A stretch of DNA of 44,244 nucleotides, taken from contig PNKH01000067.1 of NCBI GenBank assembly GCA_013822345.1, positions 1-44,244 on the forward strand, given 5' to 3'. The translations under genes and the position numbers were made by a program. This DNA is from Isosphaera sp. (GTDB lineage: Bacteria; Planctomycetota; Planctomycetia; Gemmatales; Gemmataceae). Positions 7,756 through 16,581 of this stretch are shown piece by piece. Within the stretch, counting starts at the first letter, position 1. Each line of letters begins with the position of its first letter. Below the pieces are notes generated by a model. It worked only from the letters and a program-made list of their open reading frames with translations, ran no database searches and was not told where the DNA came from.

Positions 7756-8477
7756 TTCCGGACCACTTCCAGACTCGTCGGCGGGGCGGTCAGGCGGCGG
7801 TACAGCCACACCTGGCTGGCGGCCGCGACCGCCCCGCCGGCCGCGCACACGGCCCGCCAGTCGAGCCAGCCGAGCAGCATCTCGAGCGGCGACTGCGGGA
7901 GGTTGGTCCGCACCCCGAGTTCGCCGAGGCCCGGCGCCCCGACCCGCGACGCCGACCGGGCCTCGGCCATGTCCTCGAACACGCTGAGCACCAGGGCGGT
8001 GACGGCGGTGGCGAGGAGGGCGGCGAGCAGCAGCAGGAGCGGGGCGCGGGCGGCGGACCAGGCGGCCCGGCGGTACGGGGCGAGTTCGTACCCGTCGCCG
8101 AGGCGGCGCCACACCCGGGCGAAGCAGGCGTCGGCGGCCTCGGGGGCGGAGAAGGTGACGGCCTGGCGGCTGACCCCGAGGCCGGTGCCGACGTACTCGA
8201 CGGCGACGGTGTTGGTGGTGAGGTCGAGGCGGAGGCGGCGGACGGCGATCAGGTCGATGACGACGGGGAGCGGCCCGAGGGCGCGGTCGAGGTCGGCGCC
8301 GTTCTCGACCGCGGCGGCGGCGGCCGGGTCGGGGGTGTTGGTGAGGGGGGCGAGGTAGAGGCGGTCGAAGGTGAGGGCGAGGAGGCGGTGGGAGGCGAGT
8401 TCGGGGTGGCTCCAGGCGCGGCGGCGGTCGTGCCCGGGGAGGACGGTGTCGAGCGGGACGGGGCTGGGTCGGTACAT
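7752..8477 (-). CDS. Hypothetical membrane protein with two TM segments
   Basis: The 241-residue product has a soluble N-terminal domain of about 125 residues. This is followed by a strong TM segment (PLLLLLAALLATAVTALVLS), a loop of about 35 residues and a second TM segment (AVCAAGGAVAAASQVWL), ending in SLEVVRK. I do not recognise the family. The start is uncertain: the ATG at 8477 is chosen, but the frame stays open to a GTG at 8510 and neither has a clear Shine-Dalgarno. The stop codon lies inside the terminal bases of an inverted repeat, so the element may have been acquired at, or may have created, the gene's 3' end. Confidence 0.55.
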   Translation of the reverse strand: MYRPSPVPLDTVLPGHDRRRAWSHPELASHRLLALTFDRLYLAPLTNTPDPAAAAAVENGADLDRALGPLPVVIDLIAVRRLRLDLTTNTVAVEYVGTGLGVSRQAVTFSAPEAADACFARVWRRLGDGYELAPYRRAAWSAARAPLLLLLAALLATAVTALVLSVFEDMAEARSASRVGAPGLGELGVRTNLPQSPLEMLLGWLDWRAVCAAGGAVAAASQVWLYRRLTAPPTSLEVVRK

Positions 8478-8587
8478 GCGGCGGCGTCCGGGTGCGAGGC
8501 CCACCCCCAACGGCTAGCACCGGAAGCCCGGCGGGTCAAATCGCCGGGGGCGTGTGCGGCGACCGGCGGCGGGGTACAATCCGACGT

Positions 8588-9018
8588 GTGGACCCGCCGG
8601 GCATCGTCCTCGACACCAACGTGTTCGTGTCCGCCCTGCGGTCGCGGCGGGGGGCGTCGTTCCGCCTCCTCGGGCTGGTCGGGCGGGGCGGTTCGACCTC
8701 GAGTTGTCCGTCCCGCTGGCCCTGGAGTACGAGGCGGTCGGCCGGCGGACGCTCCCGGCGACGCCCCTGACGGAGGCCGACCTGGAGGCGATCCTGGACT
8801 TCGTCTACCGGTCGGCCCGCCGCCGCGAGGTCTTCTACACCTGGCGGCCGTGCCTGTCCGACCCGGGGGACGACATGATCCTGGAACTGGCGGTGGCGGC
8901 GGGCGGGGCGACGGTGGTGACGTTAAACGTGACGGACTTCCGGGGCGCGGAGCGGTTCGGGGTGCGGGTGTGCGACCCGCACGAGTTCCTGGCGAGTCTG
9001 GGGGAGGGTGGGGCATGA
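8588..9018 (+). pseudogene. PIN-domain toxin gene with a frameshift (TIGR00305-like)
   Basis: The GTG-started frame gives VLDTNVFVSALRSRRGASF, the N-terminus of a PIN ribonuclease with its first catalytic Asp. The continuation (FDLELSVPLALEYEAV, then LSDPGDDMILELAVAAG with the second and third acidic sites, then TVVTLNVTDFRGAERFG) is in another frame. One base appears to be missing in the G-rich run around 8681-8691 (GGGCGGGGCG). All family motifs are present across the two frames, so the gene is either recently inactivated, affected by a homopolymer sequencing error, or read by frameshifting. It would cleave RNA as the toxin of a type II system. A TACAAT at 8575-8580 could make the message leaderless. 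Its end overlaps the antitoxin as ATGA. Confidence 0.8.
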
Positions 9019-9266
9019 GTACGGTGACCGTGGACCTCCCGGAGTCGCTGCATGCGGCGGCCGGCGCGTTGGCCCGGGAGTCGGGCGTGACGGTGGGCCA
9101 GCTGCTGGCGTCGGCGCTGGCCGAGAAGGTGGCCGCGCTGGCCGGGCCGGGGTGGCTGGAGGCCCGGGCGGCCCGCGGCGACCGGGCGCGGTTCGAGGAG
9201 GCGCTGGGGAAGGTCGCGGACGTCGAGCCCGACGAGCGGGACCGCCCGGCCCCGGAGCCGCGCTGA
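9015..9266 (+). CDS. Ribbon-helix-helix-type antitoxin
   Basis: The 83-residue product begins with a short beta strand (STVTVDLPESL) followed by two helices (HAAAGALARESGV, TVGQLLASALAEKVAAL), the arrangement of ribbon-helix-helix antitoxins. Its C-terminus (ARFEEALGKVADVEPDERD) is the probable toxin-binding tail. Its ATG overlaps the stop of the PIN toxin gene, so the pair is translationally coupled with the toxin gene first. Because the toxin frame is broken, this antitoxin may now be an orphan. It probably autoregulates the operon, as such antitoxins usually do. Confidence 0.75.
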   Translation: MSTVTVDLPESLHAAAGALARESGVTVGQLLASALAEKVAALAGPGWLEARAARGDRARFEEALGKVADVEPDERDRPAPEPR

Positions 9267-9301
9267 CTGGCACGACACGAACGACGCAGGAGGGTTAGCC
9301 G

Positions 9302-9895
9302 ATGCGCCGCGCCGCGATCCTGCTGTTCGCCCTGTGGACGTGCTACCCCGAGTGCCGCCCGCTGTTCGAGAAGGGACCGTCGACGAAGTTGGTCCGCGGG
9401 TTGGCCGCCTACGGCGAGTCGTCCGCCATGGGCGACCTGGACCGCTACGGGGCGGCCGCGTTCCCGGCCTACGAGGTCATCCTGTCCGACCCGAAGAGCA
9501 CCCCACGCGAGGTCGCCGGCGTCCTCGCTGCTTTGGCACGCGTCAAAGGCCCACGGGAGCCGTTCCTGCCTCACGCCCTTCGCCGCCTGGCTCACCCGGA
9601 CGAGTACGTCCGGGGCGCGGCCGCCGGCTTCGTCATCGAGATCGGGACCGCGGCCGAGAGTCCGGTCCTCGTCGCCCTCCTGTCGAGTGAGGACGAGTTC
9701 ATCTCCCGCAGGGCGGCCAGGACCCTGGCGCAGGTCGGAGGGCCGACCGAGGTGGACGCGATGGACGCCTGGCTCCGGACCGGCTCGGCCCACCGCGACT
9801 TCCCGATCCTTCGGGATCGCGTCCGGACGTACCGGGACGAGTTGGACGCGCGGGTGCGGGGCGTCAACCTGGCTCCGCCGCCGCGCGAGAAGTGA
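9302..9895 (+). CDS. HEAT-like repeat protein, probably secreted
   Basis: The 197-residue product starts with a short hydrophobic segment (AAILLFALWTCYPEC) that could be a signal peptide or lipoprotein signal. Two or three alpha-helical HEAT-type repeats follow: LPHALRRLAHPDEYVRGAAA, SPVLVALLSSEDEFISRRAA and PTEVDAMDAWLR. Such repeats form protein-binding solenoids. Base composition is slightly lower in GC than its neighbours. A GGAGG lies 9 nt before the ATG. It is 35 nt downstream of the antitoxin and could be cotranscribed, but no functional link is visible. Confidence 0.7.
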   Translation: MRRAAILLFALWTCYPECRPLFEKGPSTKLVRGLAAYGESSAMGDLDRYGAAAFPAYEVILSDPKSTPREVAGVLAALARVKGPREPFLPHALRRLAHPDEYVRGAAAGFVIEIGTAAESPVLVALLSSEDEFISRRAARTLAQVGGPTEVDAMDAWLRTGSAHRDFPILRDRVRTYRDELDARVRGVNLAPPPREK

Positions 9896-9906
9896 CCGGT
9901 CGGCCG

Positions 9907-10536
9907 TCAGCCCTGCAGCTCGGGGAAGAGGTCCGCCGACAGCTGCGCCGCCGCCAGCCGGTCCCGCAGCCGCTTCTTCGCCTGGAACCGCAGGTTCGCC
10001 ACGTCCTGCTCCGAGAGCCCCAGCCTCGCCGCCACGTCCTGGTTCCGCCACCCCTTCACGTACATCAGCTCCAGCGCCATCAGCTTCCCGTACTCCCCCT
10101 TCCCCCGCAGGTCCCGGACGTACTCCCGCAGCGCCGCCCCCAAAGCCTCCTCCTCCCGCTCCCGCCGCTCCCCGCTCCGCGCCAGGCTCGACGCCGCCCG
10201 CTGCCGCGGGTCCGCCGCCTGACCGAACACCTCGTCGTCCCCGTCCGACCCGGCCCCCGGCCGGCGCCCCATCCGCCGCAACTGGTCCGTCACCTTGTGC
10301 GACGCGATGGTGAACAGCCACGTCTGCAGGTCCCGCTTGTCGTCGTAGTTCGCCAGGCTGTTCGCGAACCCGATGAACACCTCCTGCACCACGTCCTCCA
10401 CCACCGCGTGGTCCCGCAGCCGCCGCCGGACGTACGCCGTCAGCCGCCCCCGGTACCGGCGGTCCAGCTCCGCCCACGCGTCCGGGTCGTTGCCCCGCAC
10501 CCGCCCGATCAGCAGCCGGTCGGACTCGCTCGTCAT
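9907..10536 (-). CDS. ECF-type RNA polymerase sigma factor
   Basis: The 209-residue product has sigma region 2 (about residues 25-85, including VVEDVVQEVFIGFANSL and DLQTWLFTIASHKVTDQLRR) and region 4 (about 150-200, including GWRNQDVAARLGLSEQDVAN), joined by a charged linker of about 50 residues. It should direct RNA polymerase to a specific promoter set. No anti-sigma factor is adjacent; instead a lipoprotein and a membrane Ser/Thr kinase lie immediately upstream on the same strand, which suggests kinase-controlled activity as known for ECF groups linked to Ser/Thr kinases. A hairpin repeat lies between this gene and the lipoprotein gene. The ATG at 10536 has only a weak ribosome binding site. 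Confidence 0.9.
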   Translation of the reverse strand: MTSESDRLLIGRVRGNDPDAWAELDRRYRGRLTAYVRRRLRDHAVVEDVVQEVFIGFANSLANYDDKRDLQTWLFTIASHKVTDQLRRMGRRPGAGSDGDDEVFGQAADPRQRAASSLARSGERREREEEALGAALREYVRDLRGKGEYGKLMALELMYVKGWRNQDVAARLGLSEQDVANLRFQAKKRLRDRLAAAQLSADLFPELQG

Positions 10537-10564
10537 GGTGGTGAGGTGGTGAGGGTCTTGTGGC

Positions 10565-10614
10565 CGCCGCTTGCGGCGTTGCGGGCGGTGCCGCCCGCAA
10601 CGCCGCAAGCGGCG
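10565..10614. repeat. Perfect 24-bp palindrome between lipoprotein and sigma genes
   Basis: The arms 10565-10588 and 10591-10614 are perfectly complementary over 24 bp with only 2 nt between them. It sits 5 nt after the lipoprotein stop codon and about 30 nt upstream of the sigma factor start, so it could cut read-through from the kinase-lipoprotein operon into the sigma gene. Its sequence matches no other repeat here. Confidence 0.9.
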
Positions 10615-10619
10615 ACCCG

Positions 10620-11291
10620 CTAAACGAGGTACATCGCCGCCGCCGCCCCGAGCGCCAACGCCACCGCCCCGGCCGCCAGCCACCGGGTCAGATACCCCTT
10701 CGTCCGCTCGTCCAGCCGGAGGAACCCGTACCCGGCCCCGAACACCGCGGTCAGCACCCCGAGCAGCCGCAACCCGTCCCCCACCCGGTCCACGGACCGG
10801 AGCCGCCGGACCTGGTCGGCCGACACCTCCACGTCCAGCACGACGAACACCAGCGGCAGGGTCCGCAAGTCCGGGTCGACGGCCTCCAGCACCACCGCCC
10901 GCCCGTCCCGGCGGACGAACTCGTTCCGCACCTCGTTCGGGGTCGGGCGGTAGTACACCGGCGGGTCGAGCCCGGCCAGCCCCTGCTCGACCGCCACCAC
11001 CGCCGCCTTCACCGCCTCCTCGTCGGCGTCGGCCTCGGTCGCCGCCGGGGCGAGGCCGCGCACCCGCTCCCGCACCACCGGCGCCGGGCCGGGCCGCGGC
11101 GGGAGCTTCGGGCCGGCCGACTCCGCCGCCGCCATGGTCCGGGCCCAGATCCGGGCCCAGAACCCGGCCGCCTCCGCCTGACGAGACGGGTCCGCCTTCG
11201 CCACGGCCGGCGGGCGGGACGCGGGCACCGGCCGGCACCCGGCCGCGCAGGCGGCGAGCAGCGCGACGGCTGCGGCGGCGCGGGACATCAT
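10620..11291 (-). CDS. Membrane lipoprotein with C-terminal TM segments
   Basis: The 223-residue product starts with a lipoprotein-type signal (AAAVALLAACAAGC). A soluble region of about 130 residues follows, containing a helical Ala/Glu stretch (EEAVKAAVVAVEQGLAGL) and a compact domain (NEVRNEFVRRDGRAVVLEAV). Two hydrophobic segments (RLLGVLTAVFGAGYGFL and WLAAGAVALALGAAAAMYLV) end the protein. I do not recognise the family. Its start ATGATG overlaps the kinase stop codon, so kinase and lipoprotein are translationally coupled and may form a sensor pair at the membrane. Confidence 0.7.
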   Translation of the reverse strand: MMSRAAAAVALLAACAAGCRPVPASRPPAVAKADPSRQAEAAGFWARIWARTMAAAESAGPKLPPRPGPAPVVRERVRGLAPAATEADADEEAVKAAVVAVEQGLAGLDPPVYYRPTPNEVRNEFVRRDGRAVVLEAVDPDLRTLPLVFVVLDVEVSADQVRRLRSVDRVGDGLRLLGVLTAVFGAGYGFLRLDERTKGYLTRWLAAGAVALALGAAAAMYLV

Positions 11292-12844
11292 CCGGTCCTC
11301 CGGTCCCCGTGCCACGGGCTGACGACCTGGGCGGCCAGGCCGGCGACCACCAGCGGGGCCAGCCCGGCGACGAACGACGACGACTCCCACGGCCACAGGA
11401 ACAGGAACACCCCGCCCCAGAACGCGGCCGCCACGACCGGGAACGCCCGCACCCGGTCGGCCCGCATCCGGTCGGTCGCCGACCACCACCGGCAGGCGGC
11501 CGTCGCCAGCCCGAAGTAGAACAGGTACCGGACCCCGACCGAGAACGCGGCCGGGCTGACCCGGTGCCCGGTCGGGAGGACGAAGTCCCGGGTGGTGGCG
11601 GCCGCCCCCCCGGTCGGGGCGGCCCACCCGTCGAGCCAGAACGCCAGCGCCCCGACCAGCAGCCCGGCGGCGAGCTGCACCGCCCGCCGGCCCCACGGGT
11701 TCCGGTCGTCCCGCCGCGGCAGCCGGCCGACCAGGACCAGCAGCCACGTCAGGGCGGTGGCCAGGAGGAACACCTTCCCGAGCAGCGGCCAGAGCGGACC
11801 CTCGGTCCGGGCCAACGCCCACGGGGCGGTGCCGGCGGCGCACACCGCCGGGGCCAGGGCCAGGCCGGCGGCCAGCTCCGCCAGCCGGTCCCGAACCGAC
11901 CGGGCGGGTGGCCCCGCGACCGTCGCCGGCGCTACGGCTCGGACGGCCGGGGGCCGCTCGTCCACCACCGTCTCGGCCGCCGGGGTCTTCGGGCCGGGCG
12001 GCGGGGCCACGGTCCGGGTGACCGCGAGGTCCGGGTTCGGGCCGCCGCCGAACGCCGCCTCGACCGCCCGGGCCAGCTCCGGCACCGTCGCGAACCGCCG
12101 GGCCGGGTCCTTGTCCAGGGCCCGGGCCAGGACCGGGCGGACGGCGGCCGACACCTTCGACAGGTCGGGGGTGTCGAGCTGGTGCTTCATCAGCACCTCG
12201 GCCGGGGTCTGGCCCTCGAACGGCGGGTGGCCGGTGAGCATCTCGAACAGGATCACCCCGCAGGCGTACACGTCGACCGACCGGCCGTAGTTCCCGTTCT
12301 TCACCTCCGGGGCCATGTAGTGCGGGGTGCCGACCCCGCGGGTCACGTCCCCGCGCTCGCTCCCGCTCATCCGCCGCGAGAGCCCGTAGTCGCCGATCTT
12401 CAGCCCGCCGTGCTCGACGAACACGTTCGCCGGCTTCAGGTCGCGGTGGATCACCCCCTGGTCGTGGAGGTACCCGACCCCGCGGCACAGCGCCGCGAAC
12501 CACTCCCGGGCGAGCTCGGCCGGGAGGCCGTGCGGGTGGCGGTTGATGACGTGGGCGAGGCTCTCCCCGAACACGTACTCCATGACCACCCACTTGTCGC
12601 CGCGGGCGTCGGTCCGGAGGTCGTAGAGGTGGACCAGGTTCGGGTGCTTGAGGTTGAGGCAGTGGCCGATCCCGCGGAGCTCGGCGTCGGTGTGCCCGCG
12701 GAGGAGCTTCAGCGCGACCTCCTTGCCGCCGTCGCTGACCCCGAAGTACACCTCGCCGAACCCGCCCTGCCCGACCCCGCGCTTGAGGGTGAACCCGTCG
12801 AGCGGGCGCTGGCCGGAGCGGTAGGTGAACTTCAGGCCGGTCAT
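11288..12844 (-). CDS. Membrane-anchored Ser/Thr protein kinase
   Basis: The 518-residue product has a complete Hanks-type kinase domain at residues 15-275. Visible motifs are the glycine loop GVGQGGFGEVYFG (23-35), the ATP-binding Lys in VALKLL (K46), HRDLKPANV (D135, N140), GDYGLSRR (metal-binding D152, with Tyr in place of the usual Phe of DFG), GTPHYMAPE and DVYACGVILFEMLTG. A Pro/Ala-rich linker and about six hydrophobic segments follow, so the kinase is cytoplasmic and membrane-anchored, without a recognisable extracellular sensor domain. It should phosphorylate Ser/Thr of partner proteins. Downstream genes encode a lipoprotein and an ECF sigma factor, so the sigma factor is a plausible target. 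The ATG at 12844 is chosen because the kinase domain begins soon after it. Confidence 0.92.
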   Translation of the reverse strand: MTGLKFTYRSGQRPLDGFTLKRGVGQGGFGEVYFGVSDGGKEVALKLLRGHTDAELRGIGHCLNLKHPNLVHLYDLRTDARGDKWVVMEYVFGESLAHVINRHPHGLPAELAREWFAALCRGVGYLHDQGVIHRDLKPANVFVEHGGLKIGDYGLSRRMSGSERGDVTRGVGTPHYMAPEVKNGNYGRSVDVYACGVILFEMLTGHPPFEGQTPAEVLMKHQLDTPDLSKVSAAVRPVLARALDKDPARRFATVPELARAVEAAFGGGPNPDLAVTRTVAPPPGPKTPAAETVVDERPPAVRAVAPATVAGPPARSVRDRLAELAAGLALAPAVCAAGTAPWALARTEGPLWPLLGKVFLLATALTWLLVLVGRLPRRDDRNPWGRRAVQLAAGLLVGALAFWLDGWAAPTGGAAATTRDFVLPTGHRVSPAAFSVGVRYLFYFGLATAACRWWSATDRMRADRVRAFPVVAAAFWGGVFLFLWPWESSSFVAGLAPLVVAGLAAQVVSPWHGDRRTG

Positions 12845-13018
12845 GTCGGGCCCCCGGGCGGGGCTACACCGCCCCCTCACACGGATGATTCGCCCGCGAA
12901 CGGCGAACCTTGAGGGGAAACCGGCCGCGCCGGGGGTGCCGGCATTATAACGGGTCGGACGGCGGCGAGGCGTGGCCCCGGGCGCCCCGGGTCGGCCGGC
13001 CCGGTCTGCCGCGGCCCC

Positions 13019-14008
13019 TCACGGCCCCGACGTGTTCCGGCGGCGCCGGGCGCGGCCGAGCACGCCGACCACACCGACACCCGCCAGCACCAGGGCCGAA
13101 GGCTCGGGCACGGCCGCGGGCACGGCCGCGTAGAACGCCAACTGGTCCATGATCACGCCGTCGGAAAAGCTGCCGAGCAGGACGCGGTCCGCCGAGTAGC
13201 GATCGACCTGCCGGCCCACGAACGTGGCCAGGTAGAAGGACCCGTCCGGGGCGAACTCCACGTCCAGCGGGAACGGCAGGTTGCCGAGCACCACCGTCTG
13301 CTGGAGCGAGACCGGATCGACCCGGACCAGCCGGCCGAGGAAGTCGGCGGCCGAGAACGGCGTGTCGGTGTAGTACAGGAAGCCGTCGGGGCCGAACGTG
13401 GCCCCGCTGGGGGCGCGGCCGGTCGGGATCGTGCCGACCGGCCGGCGGCCGTCGTCGAGGACCGTGATGCGGTCGTTGGTCTGGTCCACGACGTACAGGA
13501 AGTCGTTCGGGGCCACCGCCACCCCGCTGGCCCGGCCGAACCCGACCGGCAGCACCGTGTTCGTCGAGAAGTCGGCCGAGATCTCGTGCAGGCCGTCGGC
13601 GGCGGCGGCGTAGATCCTCCCGGCGGAGTCGACCCCGATCCCCGACGCCCGGTTCAACCCGAGGTTGGTGAGGTGGAGCTCGTGGACGATCGCGCCCCCG
13701 CTCCCAAGTGCCAGCAGGTGCGCCCCGTCCGGCAGGCCGGGGACGTTCCGCCGGAAGGCCTGGTACAAGAACAGGCCGTCGGCCGAGATGGCCGCGCCGG
13801 TCGAGCCGAGGAAGTTGGGCGGCCCGCCGGTGCCGACCAGCTCCAGCGACGGGGAGAACTGCCGGGCGGTCTGGTCGGACGGCGCGTAGAGAAAGCCGGG
13901 CGCGACGATGAACTCCGCCCGGGCGGCCGGCGGAGACCAGACGGCCAGCGCGGCCGACGAAAGGAACGCGGCCAGGAACCGACGAGTCGGGGCCGAAAGA
14001 CGAGTCAC
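13019..14008 (-). CDS. PEP-CTERM protein with NHL-type beta-propeller
   Basis: The 329-residue product has a signal peptide (LAAFLSSAALAVWSPPAARA) and a series of propeller-like blades such as ASGIGVDSAGRIYAAA, ASGVAVAPNDFLYVVD and PSGATFGPDGFLYYTD, typical of NHL or SMP-30-like folds. It ends with a PEP-CTERM sorting signal: VPEPSALVLAGVGVVGVLG followed by ARRRR. The tail should be cut by an exosortase and the protein delivered to the envelope or exterior. The GTG start at 14008 has a GGGGGG stretch 4 nt upstream. It stands alone in its neighbourhood; no exosortase gene is in the window. Confidence 0.88.
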   Translation of the reverse strand: MTRLSAPTRRFLAAFLSSAALAVWSPPAARAEFIVAPGFLYAPSDQTARQFSPSLELVGTGGPPNFLGSTGAAISADGLFLYQAFRRNVPGLPDGAHLLALGSGGAIVHELHLTNLGLNRASGIGVDSAGRIYAAAADGLHEISADFSTNTVLPVGFGRASGVAVAPNDFLYVVDQTNDRITVLDDGRRPVGTIPTGRAPSGATFGPDGFLYYTDTPFSAADFLGRLVRVDPVSLQQTVVLGNLPFPLDVEFAPDGSFYLATFVGRQVDRYSADRVLLGSFSDGVIMDQLAFYAAVPAAVPEPSALVLAGVGVVGVLGRARRRRNTSGP

Positions 14009-14271
14009 GTTACCCCCCGCAGAAGAACCCGCGGCCCGGGGCCGAGCGCGGCACCCGAACGGCGGCGAGTCGGCCTCCCGCCGCCCCGCACCGCCGAACC
14101 CGGGTCAGCCTTGCACGCGGCTCGCCCGGCCGCCGTCAGACTAAACCCCCGGCCCCGCCGCGTCAAACGTCGACCGGCGGAACGCGAACCCGGAGTTCGA
14201 CCGGGGCGTCGGCGGCCCGCGGTCCCCGGCGTGTGAGGAGTGGACCGACACGAACGACCGGGTCCGTCGTC

Positions 14272-14460
14272 CCCCTCACCGGCCGCCGCGGGGCGCCGCG
14301 GAGACCCTTGGCGGGAGAGGCGGGGGCCGGGCGCACCCCGACGGCTTGGCGGGCCGGGTGCGACGGTGGTCCTCACCCCTCCCCGCCGGGGGTGAAGACA
14401 CGGCGCCGCCGGCCGCTGGGCCTTCCACCTCTCCTCGCCGGGCCGGTCGGCGCCCGCCGG
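14272..14460. repeat. Degenerate inverted-repeat region in the gap 14009-14460
   Basis: The 452-bp gap between the PEP-CTERM and helicase-associated genes holds no convincing gene. Its right half contains GGGAGAGGCGGGG on one side and CTCACCCCTCCCCGCC with CCACCTCTCC on the other, loosely resembling the element at 25804-25976 (CCCTCACCC...CTCTCCCC). I read it as an old, diverged copy. The left half (14009-14230) should contain the PEP-CTERM gene's promoter, but I see no clear boxes. Confidence 0.35.
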
Positions 14461-16569
14461 TCAGTCCGGCCCGGCCAGCGCCACCCCCAGGCCGGCGAGC
14501 GCCCGCCGCAGCGGCTCCAGGCCGTCCTCGGCCACCGCCACCGCCGTCGGCCCGAGCCGCTCGGCGATCAGCCCCCGCGTCTCCGGCCACTGCACCACCC
14601 CGTCCGCCAGCTCGGCCGTCGGGAACCGCACCACCGTCAGCCGGGCGGCGGACGGCGCCGCCGCCTGCGGCCCGAGCACGAACAGCCGACCGACCGGCGA
14701 CAGCGGCTCCCCGGTCCGGTCGCGGAACCAGGTGTCGATGTCCGCCAGGGACGACTGCTGGGCCGCCCGCCGGAGCAGTTCCGGGTCGAGCCGGGACTTC
14801 CGAGAGACCCCCGGGTCGGGCGGCACCGGCACCGCGAACCGGGCCAACTCGGCGTCCAGCAGGAGGTCGGCGGCGGCCGCGTCGACGGCCAGCGTCACCC
14901 CGTCGTCGGCCACCGCCACGCACCGCTGCGGCTTCGCCTCGTAGTCCCGGTTGGCGACCAGTCGGAGCTGCCCGAGGGTGGGCTCGCCGCCGTCGGCCGT
15001 CACCCCGATCCGGTCCGTCAGCCGGACCGCGACCACGCCCCGGGCCAGCGCCGCCTCCAGCTCCGCCGGGGTGCCGAACTCGACCAGCACCGCCGACGCG
15101 AACACCGTGATCCGCTCCCGCTTGCTGGCCCACCGCCGCAGCAGGTCGGCGACCGCCGGCGGGACCGGGCGGGACGAGTGCCGGGTCAGGGTCTGGACGA
15201 TCATCGGCAGCGTCAGCCCGGACTCCAGCCCGCGGTACGTCTGCTCCGGGGTGAGCTCCAGCGTGCAGGCCGGCCCCAATCCCTTCCACCGGGCGAACCG
15301 GGCGAGCGTCCCGACCAGGGCCGGGGTGAGCCCCTGCCGGTACGCCAGGATCTCGGCGTTCGGCTGGACCAGGAGCGTCTGCGGAAAGGCGGGCGGGGTC
15401 GGCGGCTCCGGCCCGTCGGCGAGGAGGTGCCGACCGAGCGGCGTCAGCCGGACCAGGTCGCCGGCCGCCTCGACGAGCTGCAGCGGGTACGCCACCCCGA
15501 GCAGGAACCCGGCGACCCAGTCGGCCCCGGCCGCCCGCCCGCCGTCCGGCAGCGTCCCGGCCCACGACGGGTGGTGGTCCCACAGCCAGCCGGCGACCGC
15601 CGCCACCGGCACCCACCCGGGCGACGCCGCCAGCAGCAGCAGGGACAACAGCCCGGCCGACGGCGTCGGTGACAGCCCGGTGTCACTCGGGGCGTAGCCG
15701 GCGACCGGGTCCCACGCCTCGACCCGCGGCAGCGCCGCGAGCAGCCCGGCCAGGGTCGGCCCGAGGCCGGCGTCCCACGCGGCCGGGAGCGGGGCGGCGG
15801 TCAGCTCGCCGTCCGTGTCGGCGAGGAGCCCGGCGGCGGCCGCCCAGAGCAGGGCGAGCACCCCGGGGTCCGGCACCCGGACGGGGAGGTCCGACGGCGG
15901 GGCGGCCAGCACCTCGTCCGCCTGGAGCCGCTGCAGGTCCTTCTTGAACAGCGTGTCCGCCTGGGTGAACCGGACCGGCCCGGCCCCGACCTGCTGCCAC
16001 ACCGCCGCCAGCCGGAGCGGCCAGTCGAGCCCGTCGGCCGTCCGCGGCGCCCCGCCGACCTCGCGGTCCGGGTTCGCCAGGTCCGGCAGGCGGAGGTTCT
16101 CGCCGCGGGCCCGGGCGGACACGGTCGGCGGGGCGAACACCTCGGCCGACAGCACCCCGGCGGCCCCGAACCACGCCGCGAAGTCGTCGACCGGCGGGCG
16201 GCCCGGCGGCAGCTCCGGGAACAGCAGGCCGGCGGCCAGGGCGTCGGCGACCGGGGCGAACCCCTCCGGGTGGCCGAGGGCGGTGACCAGGGTCAGGAGG
16301 TGGCCGACCTTCCACCGCGGCTGCCCGGACCGTCCGACGACGGCGAGCAGGGCGCGGGCGGCGTCCGGCAGGTCGCGGAGGCGGCGGTCGACGACCGGCG
16401 GGTTGGCAAGGGTGGCGACGGCCTTGTCGATCAGCTCGTCGGCCGGCTGGTTGGCGCGGGGGCGGACGAGCCGGGCGGCGACGGCCCTCAGCAGCGGCTC
16501 GGCGTACCCGGCGAGGGCGGCGCCGGCGCGGGCGGACCAGTGTTCGGGGTCGGCGGGGGCTGGGGTCAT
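14461..16569 (-). CDS. Helicase-associated protein (Helicase_C_3/XPB partner)
   Basis: The 702-residue product matches the large proteins that carry a PF13625-type domain, visible here as TLLVQPNAEILAYRQGLTP followed by LELTPEQTYRGLESGLTLPM, RRWASKRERITVFASAVLVEF and LGQLRLVANRDY (roughly residues 390-570). The N-terminal 350 residues contain winged-helix-like blocks. It has no ATPase motifs of its own. In mycobacteria a similar protein is encoded beside the XPB helicase, and here it also lies in a same-strand cluster with an XPB helicase. It is therefore a probable partner in DNA unwinding or repair. The ATG at 16569 is supported by the repeat immediately upstream. Confidence 0.75.
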   Translation of the reverse strand: MTPAPADPEHWSARAGAALAGYAEPLLRAVAARLVRPRANQPADELIDKAVATLANPPVVDRRLRDLPDAARALLAVVGRSGQPRWKVGHLLTLVTALGHPEGFAPVADALAAGLLFPELPPGRPPVDDFAAWFGAAGVLSAEVFAPPTVSARARGENLRLPDLANPDREVGGAPRTADGLDWPLRLAAVWQQVGAGPVRFTQADTLFKKDLQRLQADEVLAAPPSDLPVRVPDPGVLALLWAAAAGLLADTDGELTAAPLPAAWDAGLGPTLAGLLAALPRVEAWDPVAGYAPSDTGLSPTPSAGLLSLLLLAASPGWVPVAAVAGWLWDHHPSWAGTLPDGGRAAGADWVAGFLLGVAYPLQLVEAAGDLVRLTPLGRHLLADGPEPPTPPAFPQTLLVQPNAEILAYRQGLTPALVGTLARFARWKGLGPACTLELTPEQTYRGLESGLTLPMIVQTLTRHSSRPVPPAVADLLRRWASKRERITVFASAVLVEFGTPAELEAALARGVVAVRLTDRIGVTADGGEPTLGQLRLVANRDYEAKPQRCVAVADDGVTLAVDAAAADLLLDAELARFAVPVPPDPGVSRKSRLDPELLRRAAQQSSLADIDTWFRDRTGEPLSPVGRLFVLGPQAAAPSAARLTVVRFPTAELADGVVQWPETRGLIAERLGPTAVAVAEDGLEPLRRALAGLGVALAGPD

Positions 16570-16581
16570 GAGTCGGTTATT

